From contig OZ017798.1 in assembly GCA_963969395.1 (NCBI GenBank), forward strand, positions 14,624,173 to 14,688,172: a DNA stretch of 64,000 nt, written 5' to 3'. The position numbers were made by a program, and so were the translations under genes. Source of the DNA: Pseudoscleropodium purum. Lineage: Eukaryota > Streptophyta > Bryopsida > Hypnales > Brachytheciaceae. The notes beneath the pieces were generated by a model, which saw only the letters and a list, made by a program, of their open reading frames with translations, made no database searches and had not been told where the DNA came from. Shown here piece after piece: positions 12,010 to 22,960 of this stretch (positions within the stretch are counted from its first letter, which is position 1; each line of letters opens with the position of its first letter).

Positions 12010-13599
12010 TAATAAGTGGTTGGAAATGGAAATGGAAATGGGTCGCTTCCGTTAGATGTTTTCACGTTAGTGTAAAGTGACGTTGGACTGGCTGGCTGTA
12101 CTACTCCAATCACAATGTAAGTTGGGAAGAGTAGTCATTGGCCGCAATTCTTGGTCACTCCATTACCATGAAGCCCCCCTGACAGGACAACATCCACTTG
12201 TCAAGCTCTGAACACTTGTGTCAGGGTCTGTTTGTCCACACGGCAGTGTCATCGGGGCAGAGTCGTTAGAGAAGACTACGAGTAACTTACCCGATATTTC
12301 AACTAATTTTCCTATTCATTTCTTGACCTGATTTCCAGCTCCAGATGCTCCTCCAAAGACTGACTCTCTGTAGATTGTGCTGGAGCCAAATCAGGGCCAA
12401 AGCCTGGGTCACGCACTCACGCCCATTCTTTTTAAGGTACCGATGCCCAGCTCATCTACTTATCCACTTATTCCAGTATGCTCTAACCTGTCACAAAGTC
12501 ACAGTCTTCAGAAGATGCACGTCTCAAAAGTTGAAAATATTAACAACATCTCTCGTTGTTGCGTCTTATAACCAAAGGGCACCTCCAACAGCAAAAAGAA
12601 ATGAGGGGAAATCTGATTAAGCACGGACTCAAGGTGTGAAATTTCATACTCATATCCTGCTTAAGAGGAAACTCCGGTACAGCGAAAGCACAATGCCAGA
12701 TCATGTTAACAGTTACAAGTAATGCCAAGAAAAGTCACACACATCAATTTCCTCAACACAAATTGACAAGACAAATTGAGAAACCAAGACATGAACTGAT
12801 GTCTGGACTGCACAACCAAACACGCTCCTGCTGTGTGGCCCAGAAATCTGCTACAAAGATGCTGTAACTGTCCTCTCTCTGCACATGCACCAAAAGGCAT
12901 CTTGTTCTCCAGTCCACATTCAAACATGCCGCACACCAAACAATGCAGAAATCCAGAAGGGGACAGGCGTAGATGTGAGACAAAACTTTCAGGAAGGCAC
13001 AAAGGTCACAAGGCAGGGTGCTCTAAAAGAGACTCTGCTATGAAAGCAGTGCTGTGAAAGCAGAGCACTAACAGAGAGGTACATTTTGCTTTCTTCAGTG
13101 TACCAATATTGTACATTTGAGGAGGTGGTTGCTTTTAGTGACCACTGGATTTCAACTTAAAAAATTAGTAACTAATTTCAGGAAGCAAAGATTCCCAAAA
13201 TATGAAAACAACTTAGGTTAGATGTCAATTCCATTTTTCATTCCTACTAAAATTTACTGAAAATTGTTTCAAGTTCAGCTTCCCCCAAAATGCAGTCAGC
13301 TCTCTAAAGGTCGCTTTGAGAGCAGACTACCTTATCTAAAGTTACAAACAGATGACCTTTTGTGAGAGCAACCTTGGAGACCCAATTTCAAAAAGATATG
13401 CTAGACCCTAAATGGGTCAACTTGCCCAGTCTAGCCGCCCAAATTACGAGTGTCAAAATAAGGTCTTGAAGTCACATGATCTTCGAAGCATCCAGTCACT
13501 CTTGAGAAAAAGCCCTAAGTCATAGCATGCAGAGTTTCCTCCTCAAGAGTCCTCTTTTGGCACAAACTAGCCACCCAGAAGAAAGTCCAACCATGCAAA
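12010..13599. other. Intergenic or long 3' transcribed region
   Basis: GC content is higher than in the flanking repeats, but every frame is short and none resembles a known family. An R3-like fragment is at 13133-13330. The region could hold 3' untranslated or non-coding transcript of the EDR2-like gene, which reads toward it from the right. That is inference only. Confidence 0.4.
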
Positions 13600-13985
13600 C
13601 ACAATAAAGTGAACAGCTAGCATCCATACCAAGTCACATATGTGCACCAAATGAACCAACACATGCATAATCCCCTATCTGCACACACACAAAAAAGTTA
13701 CACCCAAGTGAGGTGAGAATTTCCATCCTCCTCCCAAAGTCGAGACAGATCGAAATTGCTGCTGTTCACTTTACAAGCCACAGTGTAAAAAAACGAATTG
13801 GTTCCTCATATGTGAAACACTAAAATTGGCTTATAGCCTGCAGAGTTCTACAAAATTAGGAATGCCAACTCTGTGCAACTGATAGCCCTCAGGTCACCCA
13901 CCTTCTGCATCCTTCATCGCCACCATCGCCATCCCTGCCGATTCTCCCTTTCTTACGCCCATGGCTTCCCCGCTTTGGCACACCA
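13600..13985. repeat. Tandem duplicate of EDR2-like gene 3' end (copy 2)
   Basis: Parallels 14085-14500 about 465-500 bp upstream on the map. Shared landmarks are ATAATCCCC, GAAACACTAAAATT, CTACAAAATTAGGAAT and CCATGGCT, in the same order. The counterpart of the last coding codons lies at about 13930-13985 but no longer encodes the same residues. This is a partial gene duplication covering the 3' UTR and the last codons, now non-coding. Confidence 0.75.
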
Positions 13986-14084
13986 CTTCATAGGATTTGT
14001 GAGACCCCTGAAAACCAGGATTGGAAGAAGAAACCCTAGAGTATGCTGAGTTACCTGAGCCAGGTAAAAATTAGCCACTCAGGG

Positions 14085-14500
14085 AATACACTAAAAAACA
14101 TGTTCACATAACAATCTCAACGGCATCAACACACACCCAAATGAACCCACGCAAGAATAATCCCCCATGTGCACACCCAAACACACCCAAAGTGAGATCC
14201 AAGTTGCCATCATCCGACCAGAATTGGCTGATTCTCTTAAGAAGCCGAAGCGCGAGAACACTAATAGGTTTCTCATCTGCGAAACACTAAAATTTGCTAG
14301 TTGGTTGCATACTTCTACAAAATTAGGAATCTCCCTAAGAAATGCCCACCCTATTGGACTGTACCCTTGGTCACCAGCCCCTGTACACGCCACCGCCTCC
14401 CTATTCCTCTTCCTACAACTACTGTTACTGGTCCTCGTCAATTGTTCTCCCATTTCTGCTGCCATGGCTCCCGAGCTTCGACAAGCTCTTCCCAAACTTC
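14085..14500. repeat. Tandem duplicate of EDR2-like gene 3' end (copy 1, in the gene)
   Basis: The resident copy of the duplicated unit: the last ~25 codons of the EDR2-like reading frame (14425-14500) and about 340 bp of downstream sequence. See 13600-13985 for the shared landmarks. Confidence 0.75.
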
Positions 14501-15417
14501 CGCCAGTACTGGCTCGACTGACTGGCAAGCGTTGTGGGAGTGGGTTCATTCTCGGAAGGAGGATGCAACGGAAAATACGCCGCCGACTCCATCTCAATCT
14601 GCGCCATTCGCACTGCGCCTAGCAGCTTCTCCGGAAGCTCTTCGTCGCACTGACTCTCAATCAGAAACGCCATGTCCACAGACACCGTAGTGACATACCC
14701 GAGCGCTAAGTGCAGAATAGCATTGGCGACCGTAGAAGAGCCCATGTCCACGTCGATTTCCAGGTAGTTCCGCCCTTTGATGTACCGGCACGTGAGCGCC
14801 TTCCCCAACAGACACGCCGCGTGGTTGCCCGCGGCCGTGCGCACGATCCACGGCCCTTTCACGATCCGGTTGACGAGCTTGAAGCGGCTGTTCCGAAAGG
14901 CGTCGTCTTCGTGGATGAAACGGTAGAGCAGGGAGCCTTCTATAATAGGGTCGTCCGTCACGAAGTAGAACACCGCGCTGTGAGGCTCCTTGCCTGGGAT
15001 TTGCAAGTTCACTGCGAGAACAAACGAGCTTTTGCGAGACTCCACGGAGGCTTTACTCAACGCTTGCATCACGCGATTTTCCGGGTGGGAAAGAATGTGA
15101 TCTAACCGACCGTTGGAACGCAACCAGTCGACCCCCAAAGGACGAAGCAAACTCTCCGAGCATGGCATCTTCTGCTTCTTCTGGAAGTAATTCAAGCCGC
15201 GAACCATGAACGATGGTGCAGGAGGAGAAGCCCAACCGTGTTGCACGCCGTCGGTCTCTAAGTTGACATTCTGCAAGGAACCCCCGATCCGCACCTCTTC
15301 CTCCCAATCCTGCCGCAATTTCTTCGTCGCCGCCATCCACGTCCCGTCGTCGTCGTCCTCGCGCACAGGCACCACGGCGTGCATCTTCTGGTGAAAACTC
15401 CCCCCACACTCTCTCAT
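14425..15417 (-). CDS. EDR2-like protein, DUF1336 (EDR2_C) only
   Basis: A 330-residue intronless frame. The first ATG is at 15415-15417. The frame stays open upstream to a TTG at 15537, but plant relatives start with a short Met-initiated leader, so this ATG is preferred. The EDR2 C-terminal domain spans about residues 45-280. Family blocks visible are IGGSLQNVNL, GWASPP, MVRGLNYF, LGVDWLRSNGRLDHIL, VNLQIPGKEPHSAVFYF, GSLLYRF, DDAFRNSRFKLVNRIVKGPW, CLLGKALTC, YLEIDVDMGSS and EELPEKLLGAVR. Full-length EDR2 (about 720 residues) adds PH and START domains; this protein lacks both and matches the short plant EDR2-like subfamily. Those proteins are thought to act at membranes, with EDR2 itself a negative regulator of powdery-mildew resistance and cell death; the biochemical role of this domain is unsettled. 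The C-terminal tail (about 281-330) is Ser/Pro-rich and lies partly in a tandemly duplicated block. Confidence 0.9.
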   Translation of the reverse strand: MRECGGSFHQKMHAVVPVREDDDDGTWMAATKKLRQDWEEEVRIGGSLQNVNLETDGVQHGWASPPAPSFMVRGLNYFQKKQKMPCSESLLRPLGVDWLRSNGRLDHILSHPENRVMQALSKASVESRKSSFVLAVNLQIPGKEPHSAVFYFVTDDPIIEGSLLYRFIHEDDAFRNSRFKLVNRIVKGPWIVRTAAGNHAACLLGKALTCRYIKGRNYLEIDVDMGSSTVANAILHLALGYVTTVSVDMAFLIESQCDEELPEKLLGAVRMAQIEMESAAYFPLHPPSENEPTPTTLASQSSQYWRKFGKSLSKLGSHGSRNGRTIDEDQ

Positions 15418-16220
15418 ACTGCCTGAAAGCACGCGATCGGGGAGCCCTAATGCATCAATTTCATCGGGTGAAGAACTGGGAATGGATCTGAAAGGGAGAT
15501 TGAGCGATTGAACGGGATGCAAGAGGCTGGGATGCAAGTGGTGAAAAGAGAGTTGTGTGGAGAATTTGTTGGGCGAACTGCGAGATTGGGAGTATGGGTT
15601 GTGGTTGGGTGTGTTTTGAAATGGTTGGACAATCGCTGGTTGCCTGCGATGTTTCCGATGGCGAGGTGACAGGTTCGGGTTTGGATTTGGAAAAATTGGC
15701 GAAAACTGGCAAACCTGCGACCACCGTCCGTCCGCCGCATGTGCAAGTCTCGGTGTCCCGAAAGCAGCCCCTGCGGAAGTGCTGGTTCTTGCCAGTGTCC
15801 TGACCCGGATCCTGCGGCGAAGCCGCAGAGGAACGGACGATCGTTCTCGACATCGACGAACGAACGATCATTTTGACGGAAGCGTCTTTGTCTGGCACTG
15901 TCGCACGTCCACTCGGGCGACGGGCGGCCGACGGGAGGTTTTTTCGTTATGATTCCGAGCGATTGTCGCTCGTCCTTGGACGGACGACTGAATGACGGAA
16001 AGCGGGTTCTTCGTTCGAATTCTTCGTTCAGTTGGCTGGTATTCCAGTTGCCCGAGGAGAAAAACTGGAACGATTTGAAGGATTCTTCCTTCAGGATGTT
16101 GCAGAGAAATTGGGGCGCTCGTCTCCCCAGGCGCCGGCTTGGACGGAAAGTCGACCCCGGGGAATATCTGCCCGATAAGGGTCTGCCCTGACGAAATATA
16201 ATCTGCAACATGGGATACAT
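15418..16220 (-). promoter_or_regulatory. GC-rich leader and probable promoter of EDR2-like gene
   Basis: The 800 bp upstream of the start are much richer in CpG than the surrounding DNA and contain palindromic GAACGATC/GATCGTTC motifs around 15833-15872. Long overlapping minus-strand frames here (for example 15447-16220) are low-complexity and disagree with the gene's frame. They are better read as GC-rich leader than as protein. A 5' UTR plus proximal promoter is the likeliest content; no TATA box was assigned. Confidence 0.45.
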
Positions 16221-16880
16221 TTTGATTTGTTTCGAATATTTGCTGTCCGGTTAAAAAAGATTGCTTTTTTCTCTTTTTGTTTTAAACTGATAACAAACGG
16301 ACTGTATTGTTGTGATAGCACTGTAGTGATATTTTCAAGGATTCATTTGGAGTACAATATTGTTGCAAAATGCTGTTGAAGAAGCCGTGAAGGGCAGGTC
16401 TAGCATGAGTGAAATGATTATATTGGGGAGGGAAAGGGACCGCGTGTAACATGGCGATTGATGCAAACATGTACGACAGTCCATGACGTGGCACCAAAAT
16501 TCAACTGTGACGTAGAGAGAGCCCTCATTGACCGTTTTTAAAAAATCACCTACTATTTCTTCATCAATGGAAAATGTCCATGTGTTAAAAAAAAATTTTA
16601 AATCACCCGCTCTCCTTGCACTTAACTTTCCATAAACAGACATACTCCGTACGTACTAGTTCCAACTCACTCTGCATGTGAAGGTCTGATTTGGCACTCG
16701 GGTGTCGCATTTGAATTTACAAGTCAGATTGCCAGGAGTCCACGTCATCTCACACCATTTGCAAGATGACATGTGGCACATTTTTAAGCTTCCAAATGCC
16801 CAAACTAAATTTTTTGGCAACATAAAAATTTTGGGCAAGTCACTACAAATGGAGTTTGTTTGTTTTTTCTATGAACTTTT

Positions 16881-17703
16881 AATACAACGCTAGCGATTGG
16901 CGCTTGCTGTGCTACGCATTCATCATTAGAATTTTATAAATGTTTTTATGTATTAGATAGAATGCAAAACAAATTTTTTAATAAATCTTCAAATAAAAAT
17001 GACTAAAACCTTTGTATGATTTTTTTTTATAAATAAGCATATATTGAAATGTGTAATAGAAATTTATTGAATGATGAATGAAATATATGCAATGGTGAAT
17101 ACTATAAAATATACACATACATTAGAATGCATTAGAAATTTGATTTCGTTGTTACAAAAAAATGGCAACCCAAATTGAAGAATTGAAAAGAAAAACTTAT
17201 AAATCTCAAAAACTTTGTAAACAACTTGATTGTTGTGGAATCCAAAATGGCTTCAATTGAATAAATTTCTCAAAATCATTTGATAGTAGCAATAGAAAAT
17301 TGAAATCATGAAAGCTCAAAGCTCACAAAAGCACAAAATCATAGAAGTGCAAAGAAGTGTAAAGCCAAGAGAAGCAATTTGCTACCTCTATAATATCATC
17401 TTATGGATCCTCTTTAATATCACCTTAATTGCAACAACTACATTATTTCTATAATATCATCCTCTGTAAAAAGTGATGTTACAAAATGATTGCAAACTAC
17501 TACTCTATTTCTATAATATCACATTGTGTGAAAATACAATTTCTATGTATGCATGATTGAAAATATTTTTACAAAATATTTAAAATAATTATTTTCAAGA
17601 CTTAATGAAATGATTATCATGCATTCTATTCAAACATATCAAAATTTTACTAATATGTGATACAATGAATGCATAGCATAGCAAGTATGAGCCCCTAGTA
17701 TTA
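16881..17703. mobile_element. Long-TIR non-autonomous element
   Basis: About 100 bp at each end form an imperfect inverted repeat. The left arm has GCTTGCTGTGCTACGCATTC (16902-16921) then ATAGAATGCA. The right arm, reverse-complemented, has ACTTGCTATGCTATGCATTC and ATAGAATGCATG. The interior is AT-rich and non-coding, with three TCTATAATATCA direct repeats (17388-17520). No target-site duplication could be defined. It may be a fold-back or Mutator-like MITE. Confidence 0.6.
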
Positions 17704-17830
17704 ATGGCAACATTTGTGATATTACAAAGGAGTTATGATTTTAGTTGTATGAATGTGCCCAAGGAGTTGCTTTAAGGTTCAACAATATTCAAAACTTCTG
17801 ACTTTAAGGTTAAAAAGTTATTGTATAATA

Positions 17831-18402
17831 CTCCCTTTGTCCCTTTGAAAACCTCCAAATCAAGTACAATTTTTATCCCATTGAAAAACTTTGTTTTCTA
17901 ATTTTGACTATGGCGTAAACGTTGGATGTCTTGAATGACTTCATTGAGGCAAGTCACAAGTGATTAGGGAACATTCCTCTTGTAGCAAGCTTGGCCTTGC
18001 TTATATGAGGTAGCTTATACTTATTGCTTCTTCAAATAGTCATGTTGACAATGGATTCTGTAACTACTTTGGTGCTATGAAAATTGTTTATAAAGGGTTC
18101 CAGGTTTCTTTATTGTGGGTATTTAGATTGAAAGCAAATATTTCTAGAATCCTATTGTTGCCACCTACCTTTAAATCACCAAGAATGACAAATTGGCAAC
18201 CTTTTCGAATGCTGCTCAAATATGATATTTTTTTGCATCAATTTTAGATGCCTAAACAATGACACTTAAGCTTGGGATTTTGCATACATCTAGGGGATGA
18301 GTTACTAGTGTTTGAATTCATGTATTACCAATATAAAGACTAAAAATATAGTTAATCCCTCATAAAGAAGGTTTTGGGAGGTTATTAGTGGGACAAAGGG
18401 AG
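17831..18402. mobile_element. Stowaway-like MITE (Tc1/mariner type)
   Basis: The ends are CTCCCTTTGTCCCTTTGAA on the left and, reverse-complemented, CTCCCTTTGTCCCACTAAT on the right. They closely match the plant Stowaway consensus CTCCCTCCGTCCC. A TA dinucleotide lies on both sides (17829-17830 and 18403-18404), the expected target duplication. At 572 bp it is longer than typical Stowaway MITEs. Inner parts of the ends (AACCTCC) also pair. No transposase frame is present, so mobilisation in trans is inferred. Confidence 0.85.
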
Positions 18403-18409
18403 TATGTGT

Positions 18410-19176
18410 TTTCGCTACTTGTTGCATAGCCTGGGTAACAAAAAAAATTCTTTAAAAATCATTTTTTTTAATAAATTAAAATTTGAAATTACTTCTTTAT
18501 ATTTATATATACTTAAAAAGCTTTGAATCATTCCATTTTGATCAATGAGTCAAAAATTATGAGGAGTTTTAGTTTCCATGAGTTTGTCGGTCATTATTGA
18601 ATCTCTACTCTTAGACAAACTTCAAATTCCTTTATTTAACTCAATTTCCAACATTTTTGGAAAAAGATAAAAAAAAATTAGGTGTAGATTGTTCATTGAA
18701 GCATTAAAACCATTGGGATTGACAATCTTCAATTCCATACATAAATTGTCAACAATTTAGTATTTTGAATCATTCTTTCCTTTTTTCTACTTACTATTTT
18801 TTTCCTATATGTTATATAATTCCAAATGATCTGAAAATTTTCAAGCATGTATCCAACTTGACTTGAAGAATGAATTCAAAAGAGTCACCACCATTTAGGA
18901 CATTTTTCATACAAATGCGACCTTATGAAGTGCAACTGCCCAAATTTTTGTAGGAAAAAAAAAGAATTTTTGTAAATTCAAATGCTAATATCTTGCAATC
19001 TACATGGTGGAAATTTTGAAAATTTTTGCACATCTTTCAAACTAGTGTACTACAAGATCCTATGGTCACATATGTCCAAAAATGTTTTTTCATTTTTAAA
19101 ATTTGGTACTTGTACTAGGAATGGCAGTTTTGGAACAATTTTGGTGAAAATATAGTCAAAATCATTTAGAGGTTAA
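18410..19176 (+). mobile_element. R1 repeat, copy 2 (5' truncated)
   Basis: Aligns by eye with 8505-9322 over most of its length and ends in CATTTAGAGGTTAA, the R1 right terminus. The first ~200 bp of the family, including the left terminus, is missing. It abuts the Stowaway-like MITE ending at 18402, which may have removed or obscured the left end. Confidence 0.75.
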
Positions 19177-19290
19177 TACAAACATGACAGAATTTATGCC
19201 AAATCTAACTTCATATAGGGTATCATATTTTGTTATGACACAAGAAATTACATCAATATGAGATAGTAAGGATTTTATATTAAATAATGG

Positions 19291-19490
19291 TCTTTAACTC
19301 CTTGATCTCTTAATGCCTAAGGCATCATATTTTGGTGTTTTCTAAGCTTTGAAGTCAAATAAAAACATTAATAAAGTATCATTTTTAATATACATTTAAA
19401 AATTGAATACCCTTTTAAGCCCATTTTATGCTTTTAAATTCCAATTTTCCTAGTTCCAAATATTATAAAATATTAAATTGTAAAATTTTC
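19291..19490 (+). repeat. R2 repeat fragment
   Basis: Shares ATTTTGGTGT, CTTTGAAGTCAAATAAAA and TATCATTTTTAATA blocks with 42503-42680 in the same orientation. Non-coding. Confidence 0.6.
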
Positions 19491-19644
19491 AGCACTATCT
19501 TCAATTAGGCAAAACCAAATTTTCACAAAATTCAATTTCACAAAATTCATACATGTTTCACTTTATAGATTTTTCACTTCTAGATACACTCACTCAATCA
19601 ATTGTTATGAATACTGACAAACACCAAACTCGTGTCACTAGGTA

Positions 19645-20105
19645 GGAGGCTCAGAAATGGAGCATCTAAGGGCTGGTCCGCCCTTTTCATGTCTTTTTTT
19701 GGACAGGAATATTTTTAGCTTATTTTTCAGACAAAGAAAAATTGATAAGGAATCTAACCCAAGTGGTTTCGTATTTTTCCAAAGATTTTTGAATTACTTA
19801 TGAATTTTCAAACGAGTTGGGTCATAGGTCCCTATTTGTGACCCTGGGTCTTTCACTTGCAATTCTAAATATAAATGGGGAAAACAAAGAGAATGATTGA
19901 CTCTTGCAATTAATAATGCTTTTTTCCTTGGTTCATTCAATGACTATACTAGTCAATTTCAGGACCAACTTATATCCATTTCACAGCCATTTATAGGGTC
20001 CATTCTTAATGTCTACTACGTTTTATAGCTTCATACCTTACTTCCCCAAAATTGGATAAATGAAATTTCTGATTTCTCTGTCATTAGTGAATATCCAACT
20101 CTATT
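19645..20105 (+). repeat. R3 repeat, copy 2
   Basis: Inverted partner of 11330-11810. Shared blocks include AAGGGCTGGTCCGCC (AAGGGCTGATCCGCC in the partner, reverse-complemented). The pair is long enough to suggest a dispersed family rather than a local inversion. Confidence 0.7.
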
Positions 20106-21330
20106 CATTGCCCATTTTCTAGAAGTCAAAGCGCTTAGAGGTTAAAAGATTTCTTTTTGGTGGATGCATATTTCATCAACAAAATTCATCTAGAATTTCA
20201 TGGTGTGTATGACATAAGGTAGGTTGGAAAGAGGGAAGGGTTTGTTGAATGGAAGTTCAATTGCAATTGGTTATTAGCATGGCACTTATGCAACCAAGTG
20301 AACTTCCATCATGTATAAGATTTTAGATTTGAACAAATGTTGATGGCTAACACTTTGATGCATTAGGAAATTTATTCTTGGTCATTATAAAATTTAATTT
20401 GTAGAGTTAATTTTATTCATAACTCACTAACTAAAGTTACTTTTGCACTAGCACTTAGGTTGCTACAAAGGATTACAGTTAAGGTAGTCAAAGAATGACA
20501 ACTGGGGCGGTAGGCAACAGTTGGGTGATTAGGCTACAGTTGCGTCATTTAAGATTTGGCAACAGACATTGGAAAGTAGTATGCTTTTCACACAAGCAAG
20601 GTGTTAGGACTTGAGCAAAGAGTCACGAGCGGAAGTTGACAGAGATTTTTTAGAGCCTTTAATACAAGAGGTGTGGTTTTAGAAAATCCACGACATCGTT
20701 AGCGACAAGAATTGTGACAGTGAGCGAAGGTATCATTCGCTTTGTGCTTAGACAATGTTAGGTAGCAAGTTGCTGCTATTGGTCTGAAGATTGGAATTGG
20801 TTGAATTCCATTGTGGAGTGTGTAATCGAAGGTTGATTTTCAAATCCAGTGTTGTCCGAGAGCTTTTGCATTTTTTGTTACTCAAGAAGTTACAAGTGTG
20901 TGGTGGTAGAAGTTGAAAACAAGATGAGTAGCTTTTGTTATTGATCCACGAGGAGCATTGGTCATCTCCACAATGGGAATTGAAGACGAAAAAATGGTCG
21001 CCTATTGAAAGATACACATCAGGGCCTTTGTTTGATTTACTTTCTTCTTAATTTTTGTCAACTTCTAAATGTTTTACTATTTCAATACTACTTCAAAGCA
21101 AGAAAAATAAGGGTTGTTATATTATGCTTGACACAAAAATTTGTTGTTCATGGTTTGGTAGTCTGTCCATTCCATTGTGTGTCCTTCCTACCAATAGGGG
21201 AAGCTGGAGTCCAACCTTCTTGTTGCTTACAAGATGTGTTCACTGATTTGTTTGGCTCATTGCAAAGTGTTCACAACAACACTACCAATGATGGACATCT
21301 TGTAGGCCCCTTTTGATTTTTTATATCTAT
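20106..21330. other. Intergenic DNA, no gene seen
   Basis: Short frames only; the plus-strand frame at 21005-21316 resembles nothing known. This may include the left flank or terminus of the PIF/Harbinger relic that follows, but I could not find a terminus. Confidence 0.45.
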
Positions 21331-21360
21331 ATTGTCTCTAATTCTTCTATTCTTATTGAA

Positions 21361-22960
21361 CACAAATCGCGTACTAATGTTGAGCATCTTGGATAGCATG
21401 GAAGAGGACATGCATGTTGACTTCATATACCCCATCAAATTGGACAACCAACGAACTATAGATGTGAACATTGTTGTTCAAGAAGCTTTGCACCACTTCC
21501 GCCTTTGGAATGCATTCACTTTCTTAGACAAAGACCTCAGTTATTGGATGAAGCCATGTTTGACTACTTGATTTTTAAAATTCATTATGCAAAAATTTGA
21601 CGCCCAATGATAGATGCATATGTTTTGCTTCACAAAATGCCTAGTGTTCTATATTGCCCAACTTGTGCCACCAACAATTCGTAGACATGATACAAATTAC
21701 CAACTAGCCATTCCTATTTTAGTGTGTATGGCTTATATTTTATTCAAGCTTAGTCATGGAGCCAATCTCTTGATATGTAGTGAGATGTTTGCAATTGTCC
21801 TAAGTACTATTTCCATTATGTTCCTAGAAGTTGTCCATGCTTTGAATGATCTCTTGAAATCAGAGATGACATGGCCAACTAGTGAGAAGGTGAATGCCAT
21901 CTCCATTGAGTTTTAGTAGCTGTGTGGTCTTCTTAGAGTCATTAGAAGATTTTTAAGGGCTTTGAGAGCCCATTTTGGACCTGTTCCCCCGCAGTTGTTC
22001 CTTGCAGCAAAAGGAATGGCCAGTTGTCAATTTTTTTTTTAAATTCTTGAAATGAAAAACAAAGTTGAATTCTTTTTTGAAAAATGACATAGCAGGGTCT
22101 CGTCCATGTCAAACTACTATGAAGTCACTGCAATAGTCACGTTCCTGTAGTTCACAAGGCTTAATAACTTGCAAGCTCTTAGAGCCCTCAAATTTCTTCT
22201 AATGTTTGGGAGCCATTGATGCTATGCACATTGCTATTAGCAAATCCAAATTTGGAACAATAGTTTACTACTTGAAATCGGAAGGATAATCCTTTAATTG
22301 CCAAGCAGTGGTTGACAATTCAAAACGCTTCGTTGATCTGCATGTAGGAATGCTTGGCTCTACCAATGACGCATGTGTCCTCCATAGATCCACTTTGTTT
22401 CATCATGGTCAACGACATCTACTATAGGACACAACAAGCACATTCCATGGCTTCTCACCTTACTTAGCAGGTGATGCAGGATATACTCTCTTGTTGTGGC
22501 TCTTGGTACCGCATTGCCAAAACAAGCCCCTAGCTATGGTGGAATCTTTATTTAATTAGAAGTTAAGTAGAGTGCATGTTGTCATTGAAAATGCATTTGG
22601 TTAGCTGAAAATGATATTTCGTGAATTGCAGTTGAAAACAGAGTTGCCTGTGACATTCATTTTGGATGTCGTCATATACTACATCTTCCTCCACAACCTC
22701 TTGCTCCAACATAATCATGATGACGTCGAAAGGCTGTAGGAGGTGCTTTGCATGGAGCAATTGGTGTTAGATGAGACAAAAAATCCACACTTGCTGATGC
22801 CGTCGTGGACCATGACAAAACCATTGTGAAAGAAGACATCAGCAGGTTAAAGAGACAAGAACTTGTTGTTTTTCTCTCACTGCAAAGGATCGTGCCTATG
22901 TAATCGATACACTAGATAGAACCTCCGCTTCTAGAGGTATACAAGTGCAGCATGGATTTC
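21361..22960 (+). pseudogene. PIF/Harbinger transposase relic 1 (DDE_4)
   Basis: Several frames read in order as a plant Harbinger transposase. An N-terminal part at 21614-21916 has LVPPTIRRHDTNYQLAIPI and a helix-turn-helix-like stretch ending MTWP. GAIDAMHIAISKSKF at about 22206-22250 carries the first catalytic Asp. QAVVDNSKRFVDLHVGMLGS with TNDACVL follows near 22301-22362, then YLAGDAGYTLL (second Asp) near 22461-22495. VIENAFG (catalytic Glu) near 22577-22600 precedes LKMIFRELQLKTELPVTF and LHNLLLQ. All three catalytic residues are recognisable, but stops, frame changes and a MITE inserted at 21940-22204 show the gene is dead. Assignment to the superfamily is firm. Confidence 0.85.
21940..22204 (+). 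mobile_element. MITE, CATTAGAAGA family (copy B), inside transposase
   Basis: A 265-bp element with ends CATTAGAAGATTTTTAAGGGC and, reverse-complemented, CATTAGAAGAAATTTGAGGGC. Its interior GTTCCCCCGCAGTTGTTCC matches copy A (1161-1468, opposite strand). It splits the Harbinger transposase between a segment reading GLLRV and one reading GAIDAMHI, which are adjacent in the family (GLPNVCGAIDG-like). It therefore inserted after the host element. Confidence 0.8.

Noticed and set aside
11757..12080. 107-codon frame in the GC-rich patch
   Set aside because: Composition reflects repeated CTGGAC/GTCCAG motifs at the right end of the 10511-12009 element. Several frames are open on both strands for the same reason.
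14091..14597. 168-codon minus-strand frame overlapping the EDR2-like 3' end
   Set aside because: Out-of-frame shadow running through the 3' UTR with no similarity.
15418..15537. 40-codon N-terminal extension of the EDR2-like frame
   Set aside because: It begins at TTG, not ATG. The first ATG at 15417 gives the expected short leader before the EDR2_C domain.
15447..16220. 257-codon minus-strand frame upstream of the EDR2-like gene
   Set aside because: Overlaps the leader in a different frame, is Ser/Pro/Arg-rich and low-complexity, and matches no family. Explained by high GC in the promoter region.
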